From positions 1-35,810 of the forward strand of contig NZ_JAOWRF010000035.1 in NCBI RefSeq assembly GCF_025753815.1: DNA of 35,810 bases. The letters are read 5' to 3'. The notes under the pieces are model-generated. The model saw only the letters and a list, made by a program, of their open reading frames with translations. It was not told the DNA's origin and searched no databases. The number at the start of each line of letters is the position of its first letter. Within the stretch, counting starts at the first letter, position 1. The stretch comes from Plectonema radiosum NIES-515. GTDB taxonomy: Bacteria; Cyanobacteriota; Cyanobacteriia; Cyanobacteriales; Nostocaceae. Of this stretch, positions 18,541 through 25,862 are shown piece by piece. A program made the position numbers and the translations under genes.

Positions 18541-20109
18541 TTACTGATTTCGATAAATTATATAATTAACTATTTCTTTAATAACTCGACGGTCATGAAG
18601 TGAGCATTCCCATTTTTCTTCTAAACGCAATGGAGTCTCTTGATGAAGAAAATCTAGCGAATCCAACATTTTTTCTGCTTTCCCTGCCAATAATCTCGCT
18701 ACTTCCCAACCATGCTTGATACTACCACATCTAATCATTTGCTCCAAAATAAAATTTACTTGTTCCGGAGTTTTTTTTTCTCTAGGTAAAGCAAGTATAT
18801 CAATTATTCTTTGGGAATATATTCCACTATTTGACAATACATGATTTAACATTAATGTGCGTTTGCCTTCGTAGATATCACCACCAATTTCTTTGCCATA
18901 AGTTTCAATAGAGCCTTGTAAATTCAACAAATCATCTTGAATTTGAAAGGCAATTCCCAAAACCATACCAAATCGAGTTATATCTGCCAAAGGTTCAGCT
19001 ATATCTCTACTACTTACAGATGGATGTCCAACAATCAAACCAATTCGACAGGGAGTCATAAATGAATACCAGCAAGTTTTTTTGACGCACATCTGAAAGT
19101 AATCTTGATCAGTCAAGTTAGAGGCATTATTAGCAACCCAGTCTAATTCCATTGCCTGCCCTTCAACAGACTGTTGAGCCATAAACTCAATTTCATGTAA
19201 AATGCTCAAAGCTTTGTCAACTCCCAAAAGAGACAAATTTTCTAGCAATAAACCAACTGCTAAAACGTTTGTAGCATCTCCTACATTGATAGCACGAGGA
19301 ATTCCAATCATGCTATGTAGAGTTTTCTGACCTCGTCGAGCTTCAGAACCATCTTCAATATCATCATGAATTAAAAAAGCATTATGATAAAGCTCAAGAG
19401 CTGATGCTGATGTCACAGCATTATGTCCCATCCCTCCCACTGCTCTAGCGACGCTAATACATAGAGTTGGTCGCAGCATTTTACCGTTCCGAAATGGATA
19501 ATCCACTAATAAGTCATACAAGGGTTGATACGCACCTAGCATCTGACTCCTTGTTTCTACAAATTCTTTGATTTTGTTAACTATTTTTAATCGGGATTCT
19601 TGCAATACTTCGTTAATAATCTCCTGGTCATACATTAACTCAGGGGCAGTATTGTTGCTGCTCAAATCAATTGGAGAATTTTGTGTATCTTCTGAACTTA
19701 ATAAAGTTGTCGCAATACTATCTAGTAAAGCGACACCTGACTTGTTCTCAGAACTTAATGACACAGAGTCAGTAATTTGAATAGATGTAGAAGACGATAT
19801 CAAGGAATTTTGGTCAGATCCATTTCTGCTTATTGTCGTACTATTTGGCTGAAAATCTGAGTGAGAAGCAACTGAATAAAACTGCTGATACTTATTAGAT
19901 TCATTTTGAGTACCATTATTCAGATTTATTTCTTGAGTAAGTGTTGAATTCTTATCCTGCTGTCCTCTTGGTAATAAAGTTGTAATGTTGATCGCTTCTT
20001 TTTGGAAGTGATTGTTTGACTCACTGGCTATATTATGTTTTTGATTGTAAATCAATAAACCAAATAAGCAAATAGATAGACACACTATCAACAAGTAAAT
20101 TTCTAGCAT
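18541..20109 (-). CDS. Polyprenyl (GGPP-type) diphosphate synthase with N-terminal membrane anchor
   Basis: 522 aa. Residues 3-21 are a membrane segment, and about 25-155 form a Ser/Asn/Thr-rich, likely disordered linker. Residues about 160-522 are a complete trans-isoprenyl diphosphate synthase: GKMLRP (209-214), first Asp-rich motif DDIED (249-253) with the following RR, second motif QIQDDLLN (389-396) with D392 and D393. It should condense IPP with an allylic diphosphate to make a C15-C25 or longer chain. Ala and Phe at five and four places before the first motif do not settle the length. The normal enzyme is about 300-330 aa, so the anchor and linker are extra. It is the first gene of a four-gene operon and divergent from a glycosyltransferase. 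Confidence 0.88.
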   Translation of the reverse strand: MLEIYLLIVCLSICLFGLLIYNQKHNIASESNNHFQKEAINITTLLPRGQQDKNSTLTQEINLNNGTQNESNKYQQFYSVASHSDFQPNSTTISRNGSDQNSLISSSTSIQITDSVSLSSENKSGVALLDSIATTLLSSEDTQNSPIDLSSNNTAPELMYDQEIINEVLQESRLKIVNKIKEFVETRSQMLGAYQPLYDLLVDYPFRNGKMLRPTLCISVARAVGGMGHNAVTSASALELYHNAFLIHDDIEDGSEARRGQKTLHSMIGIPRAINVGDATNVLAVGLLLENLSLLGVDKALSILHEIEFMAQQSVEGQAMELDWVANNASNLTDQDYFQMCVKKTCWYSFMTPCRIGLIVGHPSVSSRDIAEPLADITRFGMVLGIAFQIQDDLLNLQGSIETYGKEIGGDIYEGKRTLMLNHVLSNSGIYSQRIIDILALPREKKTPEQVNFILEQMIRCGSIKHGWEVARLLAGKAEKMLDSLDFLHQETPLRLEEKWECSLHDRRVIKEIVNYIIYRNQ

Positions 20110-20383
20110 AAATAATTTAAACTAGCCTGTTTTTGTTATTTAGACAACAACTGTATCATGAATTAATTGGAAATTATTTTTTTTTAATTCTATTCATTTT
20201 AATCAGTTTTTTGCTAAATTAATATCAGAAATATTGATGTTGAAAATTAGAAATTTGATTGTTCTCTAGAAATCTTTTTTACTGACATTTAGTAAGTGTA
20301 AAATATGTGAATTGATCCAATTTAAATTCTTGCTTCAATCTGAAAAATAATTTGGAATTCATGTAAGAAAATCATGGATATCA
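20110..20383. promoter_or_regulatory. Divergent promoter region, terpenoid operon and glycosyltransferase
   Basis: 274 bp, very AT-rich, between divergently transcribed genes. Both promoters must lie here, which suggests joint control. I cannot name a specific operator. Confidence 0.45.
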
Positions 20384-21715
20384 ATGATGAACAAACAACC
20401 AATTAACGTTGCCCGTCATTTGGAGAGCGGAACCAGCAAAAATATTTTGCTCGTTACCACTGGATCTTATGGTGATGTGTTTCCTTTTTTAGCGATCGCT
20501 CAGGAGTTACAAATACGAGGACATCGTATTATCCTTGCTACTAACGAGATTTACCGTCACATAGTCGAACCCGAAGGAATTGAGTTTCATGCAATTAGAC
20601 CTGATGGGTACATTGATATAGAACAAGTAGGGCAGTTTATCCAGTTGCTCTCAAACTCACAACAACCACTTGATTACGGCATTAGTTATCTAACGATGCC
20701 TCATTTGCGGGCAACATATTCTGATTTGGTGGAGGTTGCACACAAAGCTGACTTGCTAGTAACCCATCCTCTTGCCTGTGCAGCGACTCTTGTAGCTGAA
20801 AAAATGGGGATTAAAAGAATATCTACTGTTCTCTCACCCATATCATTTCTGTCTGCCTACGATTCTCCCTACGGCTCAACCACTCCTTCATCTGATTATG
20901 AAAAAGCTTTAACATTGGTTGCCAAAGATAACTTCTACAGACAACTTCGTTGGCAAACACGTTTTTGGAGTGCACCAGTACGTCAGTTGCGTGCAGAATT
21001 AGATTTACAACCAAGCGCTGACCTCCTGTTTGAAGGGCAACATTCATCGGAATTGGTACTGGCTTTATTTTCTCAGGTTTTGGCGACTCCTCAACCAGAC
21101 TGGCCGATTCAAACTCAGGTAACTGGATTTCCTTTTTTCACGAGTCGTCATCGCAAAGGTCTGCCAAAAGAATTGGAAGACTTTTTACAACAGGGACCAC
21201 CTCCTATCGTGTTCACTTTAGGTTCATTAATGGTGTGGGCACCAGGAAACTTTTATTTTGAAGGTGCGATCGCTGCCCAACAATTAGGCTATCGATGCGT
21301 CTTGTTGATGGGACCAGGAGCGGATTCCGTTACCAAAGAGCAGCTTCCACCAGGTGCTTGCGCTATTGGCTATGCTGACCATGAGGCTATTTTTCCTCAG
21401 GCAGCGGTGATCGTCCATCACGGTGGTGTAGGGACTACAGCTCAAGCCTTGCGTGCAGGTCGCCCAATGCTGGTCATTCCTCACGCATTCGATCAGCCGG
21501 ATAACGCTGCCCGATTAGTACGCAAAGGTGTGGCACGGATGCTTGAACGTCAACATGGTAGTGCTAGCCAGATTGCCGCAGAACTCAAACCATTACTGCT
21601 GGACAAGAGTTATGCCGCTAAAGCCGCAGAAGTTAGTCGTATAGTACAGGCAGAAAATGGTGTTGTAAACGCTTGCGATGCCATTGAAAATCATTTGTTA
21701 CTACGCAGCATTTGA
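20384..21715 (+). CDS. GT1 (UGT/MGT-type) glycosyltransferase
   Basis: 443 aa, or 442 from the second ATG (20387). It has a GT-B fold: N-terminal TTGSYGDVFPFLAIAQEL (the G-x-x-GD-x-x-P start of sterol- and macrolide-type transferases), and C-terminal HHGGVGTTAQALRAGRP (345-361) with P-x-x-x-DQ (366-371), the nucleotide-sugar binding signature. Family members put glucose or similar sugars on sterols, carotenoids (CrtX), macrolides and other lipophilic alcohols. Divergent from the prenyl synthase operon, it probably decorates that pathway's product (inference). Only a weak ribosome binding site is seen. It ends six bases before a 34-bp perfect palindrome. Confidence 0.82.
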   Translation: MMNKQPINVARHLESGTSKNILLVTTGSYGDVFPFLAIAQELQIRGHRIILATNEIYRHIVEPEGIEFHAIRPDGYIDIEQVGQFIQLLSNSQQPLDYGISYLTMPHLRATYSDLVEVAHKADLLVTHPLACAATLVAEKMGIKRISTVLSPISFLSAYDSPYGSTTPSSDYEKALTLVAKDNFYRQLRWQTRFWSAPVRQLRAELDLQPSADLLFEGQHSSELVLALFSQVLATPQPDWPIQTQVTGFPFFTSRHRKGLPKELEDFLQQGPPPIVFTLGSLMVWAPGNFYFEGAIAAQQLGYRCVLLMGPGADSVTKEQLPPGACAIGYADHEAIFPQAAVIVHHGGVGTTAQALRAGRPMLVIPHAFDQPDNAARLVRKGVARMLERQHGSASQIAAELKPLLLDKSYAAKAAEVSRIVQAENGVVNACDAIENHLLLRSI

Positions 21716-21720
21716 CTCTC

Positions 21721-21754
21721 GTAGGTTGGGTTTGATTAATCAAACCCAACCTAC
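21721..21754. repeat. 34-bp perfect palindrome
   Basis: GTAGGTTGGGTTTGATT and its exact inverse meet with no loop. It belongs to a widespread GTAGGTTGGGTT repeat type in cyanobacteria. The 3' T tract is poor, so a terminator role for the glycosyltransferase is possible but not clear. Confidence 0.85.
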
Positions 21755-21792
21755 TTGAATCAGGCTCTTCGATTTATTTACGCCTATCTGCC

Positions 21793-23508
21793 TTATCTCT
21801 GACCAAGAACGTATACAGAGCCATATTCGCCATGCCCACCACCAGGCTTAGCTCTGTATCTGGTCAAGGGTGCCCCTAAAAAAGCTACTCCCCAACTGGT
21901 GAGCGAAACAGAACGCTTATCATAACTATCCAAACCACTAACGTATTCGCTGTCCATTCTATCAGCTATGAATCTGTGTTCTTGCTTCCACTCTCCGTTT
22001 TCTAGCCGGAAAATATAGGCACCCCCACTATTGTCCCATGTGATTCCATCAAGACCTTTAGCCCCGACAACAGCTAGATTCCCATTGATGGTGACAGCGT
22101 TGCCAAACCAGTCAGAATTTCTTAAATCATCAGGTTGTAGCTTTAGTTTTTGCTTCCACTCTCCGTTTTCTAAATGGAAGACATAAACAGCTCCCGTATC
22201 CACTTTTCCTGGTAAAGCATCAGCATATGGTGCACCCACAAAAGCCCATTCCCCAGTGATAGCAACAGAGTGACCGAACCAGTCAGTTTTTAACTCAGGA
22301 GGTTGCAGCCTATGTTTTTGCTTCCACTCTCCGTTTTCTAAATGGAAGATATAAGCAGCTCCAGCATCACCAGCAACGCCTGGAATATCAGTTAATCTTG
22401 CGCCGACAATAGCCCATTCTCCATTTATGTCAACACACTGCCCGAACCAGTCGTTAGATTTTAACTCAGGAGGTTGTAGCTTTTGTTTTTGCTTCCACTC
22501 TCCGTTTTCTAAATGGAAGATATAAGCAGCTCCACCATCACCAACATTTGGAGCCTCAGCAAGGCGTACACCAACAATAGCCCAGTCTCCATCGATAGCG
22601 ACAGAGTCGCCGAAGTAGTCACCAGCTTTTAAATCAGGAGGTGCTAGCCTATCTTTTTGCACCCATACTCCACTTTCTAAATGGAACATATAAGCAGCTC
22701 CACCATCAGGTTTAACGACATCGCTTAAAACTGTGCCAACAATAGCCCACTCTCCATTGATATCAACAGAGTAGCCGAAGTAGTCAGCAGCTTTCAATTC
22801 ACGAGGTTGCAGCCTCTGTTTTTGCAGCCATGAGCCATCGTTCTGTAACTGAAAAATGAAGGCAGCTCCAGCATCACCAGCAACGCCATCTATATCATCT
22901 AAATGTGCGCCGACAATTAGCCATTGTCCACTGGTAGCAGTTGCCGTGCCGAAGCGACTGGCGTCCCAACCTGGGTTAGTTTCAAAGATTCTTTGAATTT
23001 CCAACCACCTTGTTTGAGTCTGGGGAACTGGTAGTTCAATAGGTGGTGGCGAAGTTGGGTAAAACGAACGAGTGACGGTTACAGGTGAGCTAGGAGATAA
23101 TTCTTCGGTGGCATCTGCAAAACCACCTTTCTGCCCAATGAGTGCCCATGAGCCTTGGAATTGCAGGTCTCCAAATTTAGTGCTACCAATTGATAGAAAA
23201 GCCTGTACAACTGCGTCGTATGCTTCAGTGTACAGGTTGGCAATGGCATCATCTTTAACGGCAAGTGCCACTATTTGTCCAGTTGGAACACTTTTGATAA
23301 AATCAGCAAACCTTGGGGCATTGCCTGGGAGAAATGTATCGAAGTTGGCTTTACTGAGCACTTGACCCGTTGTTTGGTCAAAAACTGCTACATTTAATCC
23401 TCTGCCAGAGATCAAGCCAATGTCTGTGCCATTGATGCTAATACGCGCAAAGTTGCCGCCTTTTGCACCTGCTGATTCTACTTTCAGAGTGAAGGTTATG
23501 TTGCTCAT
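21793..23508 (-). CDS. ILEI/FAM3-like domain fused to seven-repeat FG-GAP-like propeller
   Basis: 571 aa, no signal peptide. Residues 1 to about 150 match the interleukin-like EMT inducer (ILEI/FAM3) domain: GRGLNVAVFDQTTGQVLSK, then FADFIKSVPTGQIVALAVKD, then FQGSWALIGQKGG. A short Pro-rich linker follows. From about residue 185, seven repeats of the WFG-x-x-V-x-INGEWAIVGA...GGAAYIFHLENGEWKQK type form a probable seven-bladed propeller. The middle blades are nearly identical at DNA level, a sign of recent expansion. ILEI domains are best known from animal secreted or glycan-related proteins. Here it is joined to an integrin-like propeller, so a carbohydrate-binding or adhesive role is likely. 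How it would leave the cell is not clear. Confidence 0.8.
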   Translation of the reverse strand: MSNITFTLKVESAGAKGGNFARISINGTDIGLISGRGLNVAVFDQTTGQVLSKANFDTFLPGNAPRFADFIKSVPTGQIVALAVKDDAIANLYTEAYDAVVQAFLSIGSTKFGDLQFQGSWALIGQKGGFADATEELSPSSPVTVTRSFYPTSPPPIELPVPQTQTRWLEIQRIFETNPGWDASRFGTATATSGQWLIVGAHLDDIDGVAGDAGAAFIFQLQNDGSWLQKQRLQPRELKAADYFGYSVDINGEWAIVGTVLSDVVKPDGGAAYMFHLESGVWVQKDRLAPPDLKAGDYFGDSVAIDGDWAIVGVRLAEAPNVGDGGAAYIFHLENGEWKQKQKLQPPELKSNDWFGQCVDINGEWAIVGARLTDIPGVAGDAGAAYIFHLENGEWKQKHRLQPPELKTDWFGHSVAITGEWAFVGAPYADALPGKVDTGAVYVFHLENGEWKQKLKLQPDDLRNSDWFGNAVTINGNLAVVGAKGLDGITWDNSGGAYIFRLENGEWKQEHRFIADRMDSEYVSGLDSYDKRSVSLTSWGVAFLGAPLTRYRAKPGGGHGEYGSVYVLGQR

Positions 23509-23717
23509 ATGTTGTGGTGAAAATTCACTTTCCAGATAAACTTGAACGTTCTAGATCAACTTGAATGCTAAGTAAACCATTTCATAAATCCATGACGAAA
23601 TGAGCTACCTACTGGTAAAGCTTTGGGAGACTCAATAACGCTACGAACCTGTGAAATCTTGTACTAAAGAAATATTCCAACACGGATAGATTAGGCTAAT
23701 CAAACCGCTACAAAAGC

Positions 23718-24614
23718 TTAGATAGTCGCCTCAAATTTCCATTTTTGGTTATCACTTCCCCCTAAGTCATACTGTATGACATTAGCTGAATTTTCCGTGC
23801 TACCGTCTTTTACATCCAAAACTTTGCCACTGTGTTTAGCAACAATGTAGAAATAGCCATCTCCTGCTGCTAGCAAATACCATTTTTGGTTATCACTTCC
23901 CACGTTATCATACTGGATTATGTTCACCAAATTTTCCTGGCTACTACCTGGCACATCTAAAACCTTATTGCTATGCTTGGCAACCAGATTATAAGAGCCA
24001 TCTTCTGCTTTTTTTAACAACCATTTCTGGTTATTACTTTTTGCGTTGTCATACTGTATTATCTCAGCTAAATTTTCCGTGCTACCGTCTTTTACATCCA
24101 AAACTTTGCCACTGTGTTTAGCACTAATGAAGTAATATTGTCCTCCGAGAGGTGTGGCATCAGGTTTAGTAATGGGTTGGGAAGGAGGACTTACAGGAAC
24201 AAATTCCCATTGCTGACTCAGATCACCGTTAGCTCCTTTGATTGGAGCAAGAACAACCGGAGCAAATAACTCTTGACTACCTCCTAAAATCTCTAGCACT
24301 AAGCCAGTTATCTTACTTTTTATAACTCCTTCCTGTGTGATGATCCATTGCTGACTAACTGTACTTTGAGATGGGTTGACAACAACTAAGTTATAAGGGT
24401 CAAGCTTACCATCTTTAGCATCTAGCACAAAACCATTGAGCCTACTTACTATTAAGCCTTGCCCATTAATTGACCATTGCTGATTAGCTGCACTAGTGGC
24501 TGAATACAAAACAACTGGTGTCCCGGCTTCTGGATTACTTCCTGCAACATCCAATACGTAACCAGTGAGCTTGCTTTTGATGAAAAAGTAGCCCGAAAGA
24601 TTGGGTAAACTCAT
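23718..24614 (-). CDS. Double ricin-type beta-trefoil lectin
   Basis: 298 aa, no signal peptide. Two complete trefoils. The first (about 8-145) has NQQWSI, SQQWII and SQQWEF. After a linker (SQPITKPDATPLGG) the second (about 158-298) has three NQKW motifs (NQKWLL, NQKWYL, NQKWKF) and near-identical HSGKVLDVKDGSTEN subdomains. Each QxW marks one lobe, so all six lobes are present. A good ribosome binding site (AGAGGA, six bases before ATG) supports the start. The first trefoil and linker are related to the end of the 12710-14479 gene. It precedes the ILEI-propeller gene by 209 bp on the same strand. It binds sugars by family; the ligand is unknown. Confidence 0.85.
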   Translation of the reverse strand: MSLPNLSGYFFIKSKLTGYVLDVAGSNPEAGTPVVLYSATSAANQQWSINGQGLIVSRLNGFVLDAKDGKLDPYNLVVVNPSQSTVSQQWIITQEGVIKSKITGLVLEILGGSQELFAPVVLAPIKGANGDLSQQWEFVPVSPPSQPITKPDATPLGGQYYFISAKHSGKVLDVKDGSTENLAEIIQYDNAKSNNQKWLLKKAEDGSYNLVAKHSNKVLDVPGSSQENLVNIIQYDNVGSDNQKWYLLAAGDGYFYIVAKHSGKVLDVKDGSTENSANVIQYDLGGSDNQKWKFEATI

Positions 24615-25862
24615 GTTTTTCCTCTTAGCTAAAAAGTAGCTTTACTAAACATTTAAAATATAGCGCTTTTTTGGACAAAATTATCAATTGATTAATTATT
24701 AATATTTATTTAATGACCAGGGCTATTTCATTCTCATTTATTAGCGATTGAAGAATAACTCAGGATTCAGAATATAAGGGGAGCTAAAATCATGCACACT
24801 GTGCGTATCAATAAAAATTCAAAAATTCTGAGTTCTAAATTCTGTGTTCTGACTACTTTCTTGTACAACTGTGTGGGAAGTAGTGACGGTAATCTCCCCC
24901 AGCCAAATTTAAAATTTGGGGGTTTACAATAATTAGTGGGGGTTTGAATCACCTACTAATTGAATTCTACATTCAGCTATCTGCGTTCTTCTTCAATATT
25001 GCTGAATTTTCACCTATGTGTTCTGCGTTCTTTTTTGTTAAATAAACCTCCTACCTTCGTGGTTGATTTGTCCCCAATCATAAGGAGTTAATCTCGCTCA
25101 TCCCAGCTATATCGTGGGAGCGCAAATCACACATACTGTAGAGATGTTCCACTCTTTACGTTTTCACGACGACTGTTAAACTTCGTCTACGTTGATAATC
25201 GTAGTTTTCTGTCAAGACTTAGATAGGTGCTTCCTTACGTCGATTGGGACACATCTGAATAAGAGCGAAACTCCAGTTCTCAAAATGGATGAGGTTTAAT
25301 TAAACGGACATGATATTACTATCAGGATTTTGATATTTTATTTTATGCAAAAACTTTGAAAATTATTCCCTAATAATATACTGTTATTAACTTGGTATTG
25401 CAAGTCGTACATATATCTTTTTTTATATTTTTTTACAGATACACTTACGTATTTTGACGAGACATAAGGCTTTCCGATTACTTTTAACAGCTAATAATGA
25501 CGTTAAGTCGTAGTTTGTACGTAAGTACTAATAAAATCTTTTGAATCTAAAACTAAAAAAAATAATAAATGTTGATGCATACATCAGGGTAAACGCACCT
25601 TATTTTGTAAAAATTTTACTTGACAAAAACGCGGTGAACAGAATGCTGACTTTTTCCTTAAGTCTCAAGACGTTGCAAATGCAACGTCTCTACAAAGGTT
25701 TTTATTTCACGCAAAATCATTTTCATCCCTGAATTCAGCAACACCAAAATCCTCTTTCCTTCTGCCTTACTTCTGGGGTGAGGGGTTGAGGCACGATTGA
25801 CGAATTTTACTCTCTCTGAAAAAATAAAAGTGAAAATGCACCTTAGCTTACGAATTTGAGTC
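24615..25862. other. 1.25-kb intergenic region with palindromes, no gene seen
   Basis: A CCCCCAGCCAAATTTAAAATT-type near palindrome lies near 24896-24922. AGACGTTGCA-AA-TGCAACGTCT (25668-25689) is a relative of the 12586-12614 palindrome. The section 25350-25560 is very AT-rich with several TACGTAAGT/ACTTACG-like words. I see no reliable protein or RNA gene. The length is unusual for this window and may hold promoters on both sides or a decayed element. Confidence 0.4.

Noticed and set aside
22140-22700. Regular repeats suggesting a CRISPR array
   Set aside because: Period of about 170 bp, in frame with propeller blades, and no short spacers.
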